From positions 806,001 to 870,000 of the forward strand of contig NZ_JAPMLQ010000002.1 of assembly GCF_026410305.1 (NCBI RefSeq): a stretch of DNA of 64,000 nt. Direction: 5' to 3'. The position numbers were made by a program, and so were the translations under genes. Position 1 is the stretch's first letter; the number at the start of each line of letters is the position of its first letter. Below the pieces are notes generated by a model that was given only the letters and a program-made list of their open reading frames with translations, was not told where the DNA came from and made no database searches. The stretch comes from Sulfitobacter sp. F26204 (GTDB taxonomy: Bacteria > Pseudomonadota > Alphaproteobacteria > Rhodobacterales > Rhodobacteraceae). This document shows, piece after piece, positions 19,012 to 28,910 of this stretch.

Positions 19012-19788
19012 ATGGAATATCAAACCATCACCTATACTGTCGAAAGTGATGTGGCAGTGATCACGCTGTCACGCGCGGACAAAATGAACGCGCTGACAAC
19101 ACAAATGCGAGCCGAAATTGCACATGCAGCGACGCAGGCTGGCAAAGATGCACGTGTTGTGGTCCTGACCGGTGAGGGGCGGGCGTTTTGTTCCGGCCAA
19201 GACCTTGGTGACCGGTCAGCAGGTGGGGCGACGGATATGGAGCGCACGTTGCGCGATGAATATGCGCCGATGCTGCGCGCCATTGTCAATTGTCCAGTGC
19301 CTACGATTGCAGCGGTGAATGGCGCGGCGGCGGGGGCAGGGGCCAATCTGGCATTGGCTGCCGATGTGGTGATTGCGACGGAATCTGCCTATTTCCTCCA
19401 GGCTTTTACGCGCATTGGCCTTATCCCTGATGCGGGGGGCACCTATACATTGCCTCGTTCCATGGGCAGCGCCAAAGCTATGGGCGCGGCATTGTTCGCG
19501 GACAAGATCAGTGCCCGTCAGGCCGATGATTGGGGCATGATCTGGGAAGCGGTGCCAGACAACGCTTTTGAGGCGAACTGGCGTGCCAAAGCTGCACATT
19601 TGGCAGCCGGACCGACAACTGCCTATTCGGAACTGAAAAAAGTGATCCGCGGCTCCTGGGACAACACTTTTGAGGATCAGTTGACCTTGGAAGAGCATGC
19701 GCAGGGAAAATGCGGCAAATCGCGTGATTTCAAGGAAGGTGTTCTGGCCTTTACCGAAAAGCGCCCGGCCGTCTTTGAAGGGCGCTAG
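19012..19788 (+). CDS. Enoyl-CoA hydratase/isomerase, PaaG-like
   Basis: 258 residues, crotonase fold. The oxyanion-hole segment GRAFCSGQDLGDRS (about residues 59-72) and NGAAAGAGANLALA (about 103-116) are intact. The catalytic region reads IGLIPDAGGTYTLPR, the aspartate form typical of PaaG, the ring-1,2-epoxyphenylacetyl-CoA isomerase of phenylacetate breakdown, instead of the Glu form of true hydratases. No other paa genes are near, so an unsaturated acyl-CoA isomerase of broader use is equally possible. It stands 91 bases after ccmH and may be its own unit. Confidence 0.85.
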   Translation: MEYQTITYTVESDVAVITLSRADKMNALTTQMRAEIAHAATQAGKDARVVVLTGEGRAFCSGQDLGDRSAGGATDMERTLRDEYAPMLRAIVNCPVPTIAAVNGAAAGAGANLALAADVVIATESAYFLQAFTRIGLIPDAGGTYTLPRSMGSAKAMGAALFADKISARQADDWGMIWEAVPDNAFEANWRAKAAHLAAGPTTAYSELKKVIRGSWDNTFEDQLTLEEHAQGKCGKSRDFKEGVLAFTEKRPAVFEGR

Positions 19789-19804
19789 GGAAGAAATTGC
19801 GAAA

Positions 19805-20104
19805 CTAGATGTGGCGCTCAACCAGTAGCACATCATCAGCAGAGACCGCCGGCCCATCTGCCCGTGCGATCACCGCGACGGCAACGCCATCGGCCAAAAC
19901 GGTATGCACCGATCCAGAAACCTTGCGGATGGTGATTTCGGGCGGGTTTTGGCCTTTGGGATATACGACCGCGACATGATCGCGGTTATGGTTGGTATCG
20001 GGGATAAAGGCCCCTTGGGGTTCGCCAATATCCGACTGTGAATTGTGCATCAGGCCGGTGGCTGCGTCCCATTGCAAAGCAGTAGTTGTGCGGTCGCAAT
20101 TCAT
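19805..20104 (-). CDS. Small hypothetical protein
   Basis: 99 residues, acidic, no signal peptide or membrane helix. I do not recognise the family. The sequence has a beta-rich C-terminal half (HVAVVYPKG, VHTVLADGVAVAVIARADGP, ADDVLLVERHI). Its ATG overlaps the stop of a 44-residue membrane peptide gene by four bases (ATGA), and both oppose the PaaG-like gene. The coupling, and codon use similar to neighbours, support a real gene. Confidence 0.5.
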   Translation of the reverse strand: MNCDRTTTALQWDAATGLMHNSQSDIGEPQGAFIPDTNHNRDHVAVVYPKGQNPPEITIRKVSGSVHTVLADGVAVAVIARADGPAVSADDVLLVERHI

Positions 20105-20235
20105 GTGCTTTGCCCTCGCTGCTTGTTGCGCGCGATCCTTGCCTGCACTTGTTTTGATTTCTGACGGAACCGGGAAGCCATCACAAGACTTCCAGTCAGC
20201 AAACAGGCCATCACGACCGCAAACTCAACAAACAT
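20101..20235 (-). CDS. Small single-span membrane peptide
   Basis: 44 residues from an ATG at 20235 preceded by AAAGGAAAT, a good ribosome site; a longer reading from 20301 has no such site. Residues 1-20 (MFVEFAVVMACLLTGSLVMA) form one membrane helix, and the tail SRFRQKSKQVQARIARNKQR is strongly basic, so the N-terminus is likely outside and the tail cytoplasmic. Its stop overlaps the ATG of the 99-residue protein, so the two are probably made together. No family recognised. Confidence 0.55.
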   Translation of the reverse strand: MFVEFAVVMACLLTGSLVMASRFRQKSKQVQARIARNKQRGQST

Positions 20236-20567
20236 TAGATTTCCTTTGATCTGATGAAGATAGGCTAGCGGGTCGATGGAGCACGGGTCAATGATCAGCA
20301 AGATATTGTACGCTCATCCGAAACAATGCCTTAATTGTGCCTTGTTTCCGCCTCCGCCGTTTCTAATTACGCATCGGCCATAGAAACAGTTCATAGGAAA
20401 AAAGAGGATTTGATAACGGAAATCGTGAAATAGGCAGCAATTGATTCGTGCAAATATCCAGGACCGCGCAATCCACGGGCCCACATTCGCCATAATTGCG
20501 TTTCCCAAACGTAAACAACGCCCCGCGTTGATGCGGAGCGTTGTTTTTTCCGTGCGATGAAATCGGT
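20236..20567. other. Intergenic region before the small gene pair
   Basis: 332 bp, relatively A+T rich, with reading frames of 64-81 codons on the minus strand that have no ribosome site and no recognisable similarity. It should contain the promoter of the small gene pair. A terminator-like hairpin at 20514-20545 belongs to gltA. Nothing else is seen. Confidence 0.5.
20514..20545 (-). terminator. Terminator-like hairpin downstream of gltA
   Basis: AACAACGC (20514-20521) pairs with GCGTTGTT (20538-20545), and inner CCGC with GCGG. On the plus strand it is followed by a T run (20544-20549). On the minus strand, the direction of gltA, it begins 23 bases after the stop and is followed by the weaker TTGTTTACGTTT. 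It may work in both directions. Confidence 0.65.
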
Positions 20568-21863
20568 TTACCGGTTCTCAATATCCACATAGTCGCGCTG
20601 GGTTTCACCCAGATACAACTGGCGTGGGCGACCGATCTTGTTCTGTGGATCAGCGATCATTTCTTTCCACTGGGAAATCCAGCCAACGGTGCGCGACAGC
20701 GCAAAGATCGGCGTGAACATCGAAGTTGGAAAACCCATCGCCTCGAGGATGATACCGGAATAGAAATCCACATTCGGGAATAGTTTCTTCTCGGCGAAAT
20801 AGGGATCGCTCAACGCGGCTTTTTCCAGTTCCTTGGCCACTTGCAGAACGGGATTGTTTTCCACACCCAGCAATTCCAGCACTTCATCAGCGCTTTCTTT
20901 CATCACGGTGGCACGGGGATCGTGGTTCTTGTAGACGCGGTGGCCAAAGCCCATCAGGCGGAAAGGGTCGTTTTTGTCTTTGGCGCGGGCGATGAATTCC
21001 GGGATACGATCCGGCGTTCCGATTTCCTTGAGCATCTCGAGGCAGGCCTGGTTGGCGCCACCATGTGCAGGCCCCCAGAGACAGGCAATACCCGCTGCAA
21101 TACATGCAAAGGGGTTGGCCCCGGAGGAGGAGGCGAGCCGTACGGTTGAAGTGGAAGCATTCTGCTCATGGTCTGCATGGAGGGTGAAAATACGGTCCAT
21201 TGCACGGCTCAGGATCGGATCCACAACATAGTCCTCCGCAGGGACAGCAAAGCACATGCGCAGGAAGTTGGAAGCATAATCCAGATCGTTCTTTGGATAT
21301 TCGAAGGGTTGGCCGATGGTATATTTGAACGCCATTGCAGCGATGGTCGGCATTTTCGCAATCAGACGAATCGTTGCAACCTCGCGCTGCCATTCGTCCG
21401 TCACGTCGGTGCTGTCGTGATAAAAGGCAGACATTGCGCCAACCACACCAACCATGATGGCCATCGGATGCGCGTCGCGGCGGAACCCACGGAAAAGGTA
21501 CATCATTTGTTCGTGGATCATCGTGTGTTTGGTCACACGGGATTCAAAGTCTTCCAGTTCTGCCGGGGTGGGCAGGTTACCATAGAGCAAAAGATAGCAA
21601 ACTTCGAGGTAGTGGGAATTGCTGGCCAGTTGATCAATCGGGTAGCCACGGTGCAACAACACCCCTTCTTCACCATCGATGAAGGTGATGGTGCTGTCGC
21701 AGGATGCGGTCGAGGTATAGCCGGGATCATAGGTGAACACATCAGCCTGTGCATAGAGTTTGCGAACGTCCAGGACATCAGGTCCAGCGGTTGGCGAAAA
21801 GATCGGCAGTTCATAGCTTTTGCCATCAATGGTCAGCGTTGCGGATTTAGTGCTCTCGGTCAT
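20568..21863 (-). CDS. gltA: Citrate synthase (type II)
   Basis: 431 residues from the ATG at 21863 ([20 protein letters not shown]), the length of the hexameric, NADH-sensitive type II enzyme of Gram-negative bacteria. It condenses oxaloacetate and acetyl-CoA to open the TCA cycle. Catalytic blocks are in place: [11 protein letters not shown] (His), [17 protein letters not shown] (His) and the [15 protein letters not shown] stretch, with the late Asp in [14 protein letters not shown]. An upstream in-frame ATG at 21896 adds arginine-rich, unconserved residues. gltX lies 121 bases upstream on the same strand. Confidence 0.97.
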   Translation of the reverse strand: MTESTKSATLTIDGKSYELPIFSPTAGPDVLDVRKLYAQADVFTYDPGYTSTASCDSTITFIDGEEGVLLHRGYPIDQLASNSHYLEVCYLLLYGNLPTPAELEDFESRVTKHTMIHEQMMYLFRGFRRDAHPMAIMVGVVGAMSAFYHDSTDVTDEWQREVATIRLIAKMPTIAAMAFKYTIGQPFEYPKNDLDYASNFLRMCFAVPAEDYVVDPILSRAMDRIFTLHADHEQNASTSTVRLASSSGANPFACIAAGIACLWGPAHGGANQACLEMLKEIGTPDRIPEFIARAKDKNDPFRLMGFGHRVYKNHDPRATVMKESADEVLELLGVENNPVLQVAKELEKAALSDPYFAEKKLFPNVDFYSGIILEAMGFPTSMFTPIFALSRTVGWISQWKEMIADPQNKIGRPRQLYLGETQRDYVDIENR

Positions 21864-21984
21864 GCGGTCCCTTTCGTCCGATTGGCGGCGCGGCATTTTG
21901 CTTGGCCGTCCGGGGCGCGGCCCTTCGTAACGGGGCCGTTCCTTGTGTTATTTTACGCGACGTTGAGAATACGCAATACGTTTC

Positions 21985-23385
21985 TCAAGCCACTGCATCC
22001 GTCAGGCGGGCAAGGGTTTCTTCAGGCCCCAATACCAACATCATGTCATAAACAGATGGAGTTACTGCACGCCCCGCAAGTGCTGCACGAAGCGGCCCTG
22101 CAAGTTTGCCGAATTTGGTATCATGAGCGGCCGCAAAGCCGTTCATTACCTCTTCCAACGATTGTTTGTCCCAGCTAGCATTTTGCAACTGCGGCGTCAA
22201 TTCTTTCAGCATGGTACGGGATGCCGGATCAAGGTTTTTCGCCGCTTTCTCATCGGGTTCAATCGGTCTGTTTGTTAAAATAAAGTGTGCTTTTTCAATA
22301 AGTTCAGTAAGTGTTTTTGCGCGTTCCTTGAGGCAGTACATCGCGCGCTCCAAACCATCACTTTGTTGTTCCGTCAGTGCAGGCAATTCTGCGGCTTCCA
22401 GATAGCTTTCACACTCTTGCCGCAATGCAGCATCATCCGCTGCCGCAATATGCTGGCCACAGATGTTTTCCAGCTTCTTGAGGTCGAATTGTGCGGGGCT
22501 TTTGCGGATACCGTCCAGATCAAACCATTCCAGCGCCTGAGCGTCTGTGAAAAACTCGTCATCGCCGTGGCTCCAGCCCAACCGCGCCAGGTAATTGCGC
22601 ATGCCGGCAGCCGGATATCCCATCACCTGGTATTCCTGCGCGCCCAAAGCGCCGTGCCGTTTGCTAAGCTTCCTGCCGTCGTCGCCATGAATCAAAGGAA
22701 TATGCGCCCAGACCGGTACATCCCAGCCCATGGCGTCATAGATCATCATTTGCCGCGCCGCGTTGTTCAGGTGGTCGTCACCCCGTACCACATGTGTCAC
22801 ACCCATATCATGATCGTCTACAACCACCGCCAACATGTAGACCGGTGTGCCATCCGAACGTAACAGAACCATGTCATCCAGTGTGTTGTTCTGGATGGTT
22901 ACTTCGCCCTGTACCTGATCGCGGATTACGGTCGTGCCGTCCCGCGGCGCTTTGATGCGCAGGACATAGGGTTGGTCAGGGTGGCTGTCTGCCGGTGCAT
23001 CGCGCCAGGGCGAATGGTAAAGTGTGCTTTTTCCTGCGGCTTTGGCGGCTTCACGAAAGGCGGTGATCTCTTCTTGTGTTGCGAAACACTTGTAAGCCTT
23101 GCCCTGTGCCAGCAGGTCGAGTGCCACCTCGGCGTGACGCGCTGCATTGTTGAACTGGCTGACGATCTCGCCGTCATGGTCCAGCCCCAGCCAAGCCATC
23201 CCCTGCAGGATTGCCGCGGTCGCTTCGGGGGTTGAACGGGCACGGTCGGTATCTTCGATCCGCAGCAGAAACCTACCGCCACGTCCGCGGGCATACAGCC
23301 AGTTGAACAGGGCCGTACGGGCACCACCGATGTGAAGGAATCCAGTGGGCGAGGGGGCGAAACGGGTGACAACAGGAGCGGCCAT
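21985..23385 (-). CDS. gltX: Glutamyl-tRNA synthetase
   Basis: 466 residues from the ATG at 23385. Class I synthetase: the HIGH motif appears in [19 protein letters not shown] (residues 8-26) and KMSKS as GRKLSKRHG near residue 237. In alphaproteobacteria lacking GlnRS, such an enzyme may charge both tRNA-Glu and tRNA-Gln, and many carry two gltX copies; which form this is cannot be decided here. It diverges from comEC, with 114 bases between the starts, and is followed on the same strand by gltA. Confidence 0.96.
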   Translation of the reverse strand: MAAPVVTRFAPSPTGFLHIGGARTALFNWLYARGRGGRFLLRIEDTDRARSTPEATAAILQGMAWLGLDHDGEIVSQFNNAARHAEVALDLLAQGKAYKCFATQEEITAFREAAKAAGKSTLYHSPWRDAPADSHPDQPYVLRIKAPRDGTTVIRDQVQGEVTIQNNTLDDMVLLRSDGTPVYMLAVVVDDHDMGVTHVVRGDDHLNNAARQMMIYDAMGWDVPVWAHIPLIHGDDGRKLSKRHGALGAQEYQVMGYPAAGMRNYLARLGWSHGDDEFFTDAQALEWFDLDGIRKSPAQFDLKKLENICGQHIAAADDAALRQECESYLEAAELPALTEQQSDGLERAMYCLKERAKTLTELIEKAHFILTNRPIEPDEKAAKNLDPASRTMLKELTPQLQNASWDKQSLEEVMNGFAAAHDTKFGKLAGPLRAALAGRAVTPSVYDMMLVLGPEETLARLTDAVA

Positions 23386-23499
23386 GAAGGGTACTTTCTT
23401 AACTGGATTTAACCGGAACCGTTCAGCGTTTACCATTCGCTAACCGTCATCCCGCTAGTGTTACCGCCTATCTACCCAGTGCGGTGAACGGGAGCAAGC

Positions 23500-25557
23500 A
23501 TGGGCCGCATCAGCAGGATACTGCAGTTGCCATGGCGTAGGATTCAAGAGGTCTTGCTGGCGCAGCGTGGTCATTTGCTGGGCTGGGTACCAGTCTGCCT
23601 CGGGGCAGGGATCGGATTTTATTTTTCGTTGAGAACCGAACCTGCCTGGCCGGTCTATGTCTGGTTCGGGTTAGGTGCCGTTTTGTTATTTGTGCTCGCC
23701 TGGCACCTGGGCGAGGCAATCTCGCCCATTGCGGTTGCTGGCGCAGTTTTCCTGACCGGGTTCCTGTTGGCGGGGGGGCGTGCACATTCTGTGGCGGCAC
23801 CAACTCTGGCATGGCGCTATTATGGTGCTGTCGAAGGGCGTATCGTTGCGATTGATCGCAGTCAGTCGGATGCGGTGCGTTTGACGCTGGACCAGGTACG
23901 CCTTGACCGTATCGCGCCTGCACGCACACCTCTGCGCGTGCGCATTTCGCTGCACTACAAGGGGCCTGCCGGTATCACACCGGCACCTGGGCTACGGGTG
24001 ATGACGACGGCGCATCTGTCTCCACCCTCCGGCCCGGTTGAACCAAGCGGATTCGATTTCCAACGTCATGCGTGGTTCAATCGTTTGGGGGCTGTTGGGT
24101 ATGCGCGGGTTCCGCTGATGGGGGTTGCCCCTGCGTCCGAAGGCCACGCGGGTTTGCGGGTGTTTCGTATTCGTATGGCGGCCTCGTCACGTATCCAGGA
24201 ACATCTGGCAGGCGACACCGGCGGTTTTGCCGCGGCTATCACCACCGGAGATCGCAGCGCGATGAGCCGTCCGGCACTCGATGCTTTGCGCGCCAGTAAC
24301 CTCGCACATTTGCTGGCTATTTCGGGATTGCACATGGGGCTGCTGACGGCCTTTGTTTTTGCCGTCCTACGGAGTTTGTTGGCGATGCATCCCGTCACAG
24401 CACTGCACCTTCCGACCAAGGGAATCGCGGCCTTCGGAGCCTTGGCCGCAGCGGCGTGCTATCTGGCGCTGTCGGGGGGAAATGTCGCTACACAGCGGGC
24501 ATTTATCATGATTGCGGTTGCATTGGCGGCGTTGATCATCGGGCGGCGGGCCATGACGATCCGGGCAGTGTCAGTGGCGGCAACCATTGTATTGACCCTG
24601 CGCCCCGAAGCCTTGCTGGGGCCAGGATTCCAAATGTCTTTTGCTGCAACAACGGCCCTGGTGGCGGTGTTTGAATGGCTGCGCGGGATAAATCGGGACG
24701 GGATGGCGCAATGGGTCAAACCCGTCTTTGCTACGGTTGTCTCCTCTGCGGTCGCCGGTGTGGCGACAGCACCCATAGCCGCGGCGCATTTCAATGCCAT
24801 CGCCCATTACGGTCTGATTGCAAATCTGTTGTCGGTGCCATTGATGGGAGTTTTGGTCATCCCTGCAGCGGTGGTTGGTTTGCTGTTGGCCCCTTTGGGG
24901 CTTGAGTGGATCGGACTTTGGGTGATGGGGCTGGGACTCGACTGGATTCTCAAGGTTGCCCATACGATCGCGGGACTTGAGAATGCGCGTGGCTATGTTG
25001 TTGGGCCGGGGGGCTGGGTGGTTCCGTTACTGGCCCTGGGTTTCCTGACAATCATTCTATGGCAAGGCAGGTTGCGATGGGCAGGTGGCGCGCTGATGGC
25101 TGTTGGTTTTGTGCTCTGGCATGGGACTGAGCGGCCTGATGTCCTGATCGCCGACAACGGGGCCCTTGTCGGTGTAATGACACCCCAGGGGCGCGCGTTG
25201 AGCAAATCTAAAACAGCGGGGTTCGTGGCGCGAAACTGGTTGGAAAATGACGGTGTCGGGCCTGATCAAATCGCGGCTGCCAAAATGTGGAAACAGGGTG
25301 CGGTTGTGCATTTATCAGGTAAACGCGCCTTGGCCGGATTTCGCGGATGCACCGCAGAACAGATTGTCGTGACCTCGGTAAAGGCCGGCGAAATACCGGA
25401 TCTGCCTTGTATGTTCTTTGATCCTCTGCGGCTTCGGCATTCGGGGTCAATTGCCCTGCGTCGCATTGAAACCGCCTGGCAGATCACCACCGCGCGCGAT
25501 CTTGCCGGAGAACGGCTTTGGACACGGTGGCCCAAAGCCGGCAAAGATGATCAATAG
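23500..25557 (+). CDS. comEC: ComEC/Rec2-family DNA uptake channel
   Basis: 685 residues. An N-terminal membrane pair, a beta-rich DUF4131-like region (about 110-220) and the competence domain with the characteristic [17 protein letters not shown] near residues 269-285 are followed by a run of further membrane helices. A metallo-beta-lactamase-like C-terminus is only partly developed ([15 protein letters not shown]), as usual in Rhodobacterales. ComEC passes single-stranded DNA through the inner membrane; in Rhodobacter capsulatus it is needed by recipients of gene transfer agent DNA. Its last seven bases overlap the convergent end of lexA, a SOS repressor gene. Confidence 0.94.
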   Translation: MGRISRILQLPWRRIQEVLLAQRGHLLGWVPVCLGAGIGFYFSLRTEPAWPVYVWFGLGAVLLFVLAWHLGEAISPIAVAGAVFLTGFLLAGGRAHSVAAPTLAWRYYGAVEGRIVAIDRSQSDAVRLTLDQVRLDRIAPARTPLRVRISLHYKGPAGITPAPGLRVMTTAHLSPPSGPVEPSGFDFQRHAWFNRLGAVGYARVPLMGVAPASEGHAGLRVFRIRMAASSRIQEHLAGDTGGFAAAITTGDRSAMSRPALDALRASNLAHLLAISGLHMGLLTAFVFAVLRSLLAMHPVTALHLPTKGIAAFGALAAAACYLALSGGNVATQRAFIMIAVALAALIIGRRAMTIRAVSVAATIVLTLRPEALLGPGFQMSFAATTALVAVFEWLRGINRDGMAQWVKPVFATVVSSAVAGVATAPIAAAHFNAIAHYGLIANLLSVPLMGVLVIPAAVVGLLLAPLGLEWIGLWVMGLGLDWILKVAHTIAGLENARGYVVGPGGWVVPLLALGFLTIILWQGRLRWAGGALMAVGFVLWHGTERPDVLIADNGALVGVMTPQGRALSKSKTAGFVARNWLENDGVGPDQIAAAKMWKQGAVVHLSGKRALAGFRGCTAEQIVVTSVKAGEIPDLPCMFFDPLRLRHSGSIALRRIETAWQITTARDLAGERLWTRWPKAGKDDQ

Positions 25558-26252
25558 GTGCGGATCAATCCGACCAGACGGCCCTGAACCTTGACCAAAT
25601 GAGAGGGGAAAACCCTGGTCTCGTAGGCGGGGTTTGCAGCCTCGAGTGCGATGGAAGCCCCCTTGCGCCGGAAAGTCTTCAACGTGGCTTCGCTGTCCTC
25701 AACCAATGCGACAACAATATCGCCATCATCTGCGGTCGATGTCTCGCGGATCACCACGACATCGCCGTTGTTGATCCCGGCTTCGATCATCGAATCGCCT
25801 TTGACCTCAAGGGCGTAATGTTCGCCTGAGCCGGCGATCATACCCCCCGGAACGGTCACGGAATGGGTCATGTGGTTGATGGCTTCGATTGGTACACCCG
25901 CAGCAATCTGTCCCATGACCGGCAGGCTCCTTGCATCGGCCAGACCGACCGGCATTGCATCGACAGGGGGCGATTTATCGGGTCGATCCCCGTCAATCAC
26001 ACGCGGGGTAAAACCGGGGTTTGGGGCACCACCCAGACTCTCGGGCAGTTTCACCACCTCGATAGCGCGGGCGCGGTGGGCCAGCCGGCGGATAAAGCCG
26101 CGTTCTTCAAGAGCAGTGATCAAACGGTGGATGCCTGATTTGGACCGTAGATCCAAGGCTAATTTCATTTCATCGAAACTGGGCGGTACACCGTCACGCT
26201 GTACCCGTTTGTGAATGAACGCCAAAAGATCAAGTTGTTTTTTGGTTAGCAC
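25551..26252 (-). CDS. lexA: SOS repressor LexA
   Basis: 233 residues from a GTG at 26252 (reads as [12 protein letters not shown] after the start), chosen because GGAGG stands 8 bases before it and the family begins there; an ATG at 26270 would bury that site. The N-terminal winged helix spans residues 1-65. The self-cleavage Ala-Gly lies in [13 protein letters not shown], the catalytic Ser in GDSMIEAGI and the Lys in EATLKTFRR. An alphaproteobacterial SOS box lies 31 bases upstream, so autoregulation is expected. It is convergent with comEC. Confidence 0.97.
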   Translation of the reverse strand: MLTKKQLDLLAFIHKRVQRDGVPPSFDEMKLALDLRSKSGIHRLITALEERGFIRRLAHRARAIEVVKLPESLGGAPNPGFTPRVIDGDRPDKSPPVDAMPVGLADARSLPVMGQIAAGVPIEAINHMTHSVTVPGGMIAGSGEHYALEVKGDSMIEAGINNGDVVVIRETSTADDGDIVVALVEDSEATLKTFRRKGASIALEAANPAYETRVFPSHLVKVQGRLVGLIRTY

Positions 26253-26282
26253 GCCTGCGCCCTCCGCCATTAGTTTCAATTT

Positions 26283-26297
26283 GTTCTATGGATGTTC
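26283..26297. promoter_or_regulatory. LexA operator (SOS box) of lexA
   Basis: GTTC TATGGAT GTTC is a perfect match to the direct-repeat operator GTTC-N7-GTTC that LexA of alphaproteobacteria binds. It sits 31 bases before the GTG of lexA and 34 bases beyond the moeA stop. No second copy was noticed near comEC or the alkA-like gene. Confidence 0.9.
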
Positions 26298-26330
26298 CCG
26301 TTTTGTGTCAACGCATTTTGCAATTTCGCG

Positions 26331-27503
26331 TCATAGCCTCAGATATTCGGCATCTTCACCCTGTTTGCGAGCGGGATCATCCACAGGTCTCACCAACAGT
26401 GCATCAGCGCTGGCCAATACGCTTAGCAAGGAACTGTCCTGGCGCGTATCGGGGTGCAATTTCCCTTTGATGATTTGTGCGCGCATGTAGTGCGCGCGTG
26501 CACCGTTGGCGGGCAAATCGACAGCAAGCGGTGCCTTGAAAACCTGCGCGGGTTCTGAGCCGAGTCCAAGCAACTTGTTCAGAACAGGTAATACAAATAC
26601 ATGACCACAAACCATCGCTGATACCGGGTTTCCGGGCAGGCCGAGCATTGCCATGTCGCCCATACGCCCTGCCATCAGAGGTTTTCCAGGTCGCATGGCG
26701 ACTTTGTAAAAGGTCTGCTCCATCCCCAGTTCCGCCGCGATGGGGCCAACCAGATCGTGATCGCCCACCGATGCGCCGCCGATTGTCACCATCAGATCGG
26801 CCCCCCGCGCCAAGGCAAAGGCCTGTTTCAAGGATGCTGCGGTATCACGTGCAATCGGCAGCAGATGTACCCGAGCCCCTGCATTCTCAAGCATCGCGGC
26901 CAAACCGAAGCTGTTGGATGCGACAATCTGATCCGGTCCGGGGGATTCTCCCGGCTGGACCAGCTCGTCCCCTGTGGCAAGGATGGCGACCAGTGGTTTG
27001 CGCGTCACTGGCACATGGCTGATGTTCATGGCGGCAAGCAACGCAATGTCCGCCGGGCGCAGGCGCAGCGGTGCGTTGACGCTTTGGCCGATGGTGAAAT
27101 CACCACCCGCAGGGCGAATGTTGTCCTTGTCCCCGATATTGTGACCCAGCGTGATCAGATCCCCCCGTCTGGTGGTATCTTCCTGAATGACGACAAAGTC
27201 GGCACCATCAGGGATTGGTGCACCGGTAAATATACGCACTGCCTGGCCTGCGCGAAGAGTTCCTTCAAAGCGGTGCCCGGCGGCGGCTTCACCAATAACC
27301 TTGAACATTGCATCCGGTTCTACCTCTGCACCGCGTAGCGCATATCCGTCCATCGAAGAGGCGGCGAAGGGAGGTTGTGTGCGCGTCGCCGTAACATTTT
27401 GGGCAAGGACACGGCCTGCGGCCTCGCGCAGAGGAATGAATTCGGTTTCCAATGGAGAAACAAGTGTCGATAATGCAGCATGTGCTTCAGCGACCGAGAT
27501 CAT
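26331..27503 (-). CDS. moeA: Molybdopterin molybdotransferase
   Basis: 390 residues; inserts molybdate into adenylated molybdopterin. Visible family blocks are [15 protein letters not shown] near residue 45, the MoCF-type nucleotide fold with [16 protein letters not shown] near 245, [10 protein letters not shown] near 270 and [13 protein letters not shown] near 285. Its ATG overlaps the moaC stop by four bases, so it ends a coupled leftward operon trpG-trpD-smORF-trpC-moaC-moeA. Confidence 0.96.
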   Translation of the reverse strand: MISVAEAHAALSTLVSPLETEFIPLREAAGRVLAQNVTATRTQPPFAASSMDGYALRGAEVEPDAMFKVIGEAAAGHRFEGTLRAGQAVRIFTGAPIPDGADFVVIQEDTTRRGDLITLGHNIGDKDNIRPAGGDFTIGQSVNAPLRLRPADIALLAAMNISHVPVTRKPLVAILATGDELVQPGESPGPDQIVASNSFGLAAMLENAGARVHLLPIARDTAASLKQAFALARGADLMVTIGGASVGDHDLVGPIAAELGMEQTFYKVAMRPGKPLMAGRMGDMAMLGLPGNPVSAMVCGHVFVLPVLNKLLGLGSEPAQVFKAPLAVDLPANGARAHYMRAQIIKGKLHPDTRQDSSLLSVLASADALLVRPVDDPARKQGEDAEYLRL

Positions 27504-27973
27504 GAGACTTCATACCGGCCTGATTTTCCACCGTCTTTCAAAACGACCCGCAATCCACCGACTTCCATGGATTTATCGACCGCCTTGGACATGTCGTAGA
27601 TCGTAAGGGCGGTGACCGATGCGGCCGTCAGGGCCTCCATCTCGACACCGGTTTGTCCGGTGGTTTTGACCGTTGCGGTGATGCGGATGCCGGGCAGGGT
27701 GGCGTCGGGCTCAAGATCTATGCTGACCTTTGTGATTGGCAGCGGATGACACAGGGGGATCAGATCGGGGGTGCGTTTGGCGGCCATGATACCGGCAAGG
27801 CGGGCCACCCCCAGGACGTCACCCTTTTTGGCGCGACCTTCGGTTATGATGTCAAAGGTTTCTCGCTTCATTCTGATATGGCTTTCAGCCACGGCAATGC
27901 GTGATGTCACGGGTTTGTCCGATACATCCACCATATGTGCATCACCTTGGGCATCAAAATGTGAAAGCGCCAT
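27500..27973 (-). CDS. moaC: Cyclic pyranopterin monophosphate synthase
   Basis: 157 residues from an ATG at 27973 that overlaps the trpC stop as TGATG (a GTG one codon upstream is an alternative). MoaC and MoaA convert GTP to cyclic pyranopterin monophosphate. The conserved [16 protein letters not shown] (about residues 67-82) and [23 protein letters not shown] (about 113-135, with the catalytic Asp and Lys) are intact. moaA is not in the window. Confidence 0.97.
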   Translation of the reverse strand: MALSHFDAQGDAHMVDVSDKPVTSRIAVAESHIRMKRETFDIITEGRAKKGDVLGVARLAGIMAAKRTPDLIPLCHPLPITKVSIDLEPDATLPGIRITATVKTTGQTGVEMEALTAASVTALTIYDMSKAVDKSMEVGGLRVVLKDGGKSGRYEVS

Positions 27974-28785
27974 CACATGCCCCCGGCCGTGAGCGGGTTT
28001 GCCAGCAAACTGCGCGTTGCCTGTTCGACATCTGCCTGACGCATCAGGCTTTCCCCGATCAGGAAAGTGCGCGCGCCGTAAAGCGCCATATCCGCAAGAT
28101 CCTGGGGTGTGTTCAAGCCGGATTCAGAGATGATCATCCGGTCTGCCGGTACCAGTTTTGACAGTTGACGTGTTACATCAAGAGAGGTCTCGAAGGTCTT
28201 GAGGTTGCGGTTGTTTATGCCGATAAGCCCGCTCTTGAGCAGGCCTGCGCGTTCAAGTTCGGCAGCATCGTGCACCTCGATCAGTGCCTCCATACCCCAA
28301 GAAAGTGCTGCGTCTTCCAGTTCGGCGGCCTGTGCGTCTGACACAGAGGCCATGATAATCAGAATACAATCCGCCCCCAGCGCCCGTGCCTGCGTGACCT
28401 GATAGGTATCGTACATGAAATCCTTGCGCAGGGCGGGCAACTCACAGGCAGCGCGTGCGGCAACAAGGTATTCTTTTGCACCCTGAAAACTGGGCGTGTC
28501 GGTGAGGACGGACAGACAGGTTGCGCCCCCTGCGGCATAGGCCTGGGCAAGGGTGGCAGGATCAAAGTCTTCGCGGATCAAACCCTTGGACGGACTGGCC
28601 TTTTTGATCTCAGCGATCAATCCATAGCCTTCCCGAGATGCAGCATGCAGCGCGTCACCAAAAGGGCGCACAGGCGGCGCGGCCTTGGCTTCGGCCTCAA
28701 CATTGCTCAAGGGTTTGGCGGCTTTGTCCGCGGCGACTTCGTCGAGTTTGTAGGCTTTGATCCTGTCGAGAATGGTGTCGGTCAT
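27973..28785 (-). CDS. trpC: Indole-3-glycerol phosphate synthase
   Basis: 270 residues, TIM barrel. It closes the indole ring in tryptophan synthesis. [20 protein letters not shown] near residues 58-77 contains the catalytic lysine; [13 protein letters not shown] (near 118), [11 protein letters not shown] (near 167), [15 protein letters not shown] (near 192) and [11 protein letters not shown] (near 220) follow in order. Its ATG overlaps the stop of a 42-codon ORF, and its stop overlaps the moaC ATG. Confidence 0.97.
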   Translation of the reverse strand: MTDTILDRIKAYKLDEVAADKAAKPLSNVEAEAKAAPPVRPFGDALHAASREGYGLIAEIKKASPSKGLIREDFDPATLAQAYAAGGATCLSVLTDTPSFQGAKEYLVAARAACELPALRKDFMYDTYQVTQARALGADCILIIMASVSDAQAAELEDAALSWGMEALIEVHDAAELERAGLLKSGLIGINNRNLKTFETSLDVTRQLSKLVPADRMIISESGLNTPQDLADMALYGARTFLIGESLMRQADVEQATRSLLANPLTAGGM

Positions 28786-28910
28786 TGGTCCTCCGGAATG
28801 GTCCAGTTAATGGCGTCCCAGCCGTTGACCTGCAGGCAAGTGGTGGTGCCGCAGAATGAAAGTGGCAGTGCCGACTGTCCCGCAGCACCTCGGGGATCGA
28901 TACGGCTCAT
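28782..28910 (-). CDS. Small ORF wedged between trpD and trpC (42 residues)
   Basis: The ATG at 28910 overlaps the trpD stop as ATGA, and the TGA at 28782-28784 overlaps the trpC ATG as ATGA. The only bases between trpD and trpC are therefore those of this frame, which is open for 42 codons. It starts [19 protein letters not shown], has two cysteines flanking a Thr triplet (CGTTTC), and ends with a Trp-containing stretch, [14 protein letters not shown]. Two tryptophans in 42 residues is well above average. There is no signal peptide. The precise coupling on both sides argues for translation. It could be a true peptide, or a device that carries ribosomes from trpD to trpC with tryptophan codons just before trpC. 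No family recognised. Confidence 0.6.
   Translation of the reverse strand: MSRIDPRGAAGQSALPLSFCGTTTCLQVNGWDAINWTIPEDQ

Noticed and set aside
20314..20608. Minus-strand frames of 64-81 codons between the small gene pair and gltA
   Set aside because: They overlap the gltA terminator, lack ribosome sites and have unusual composition.
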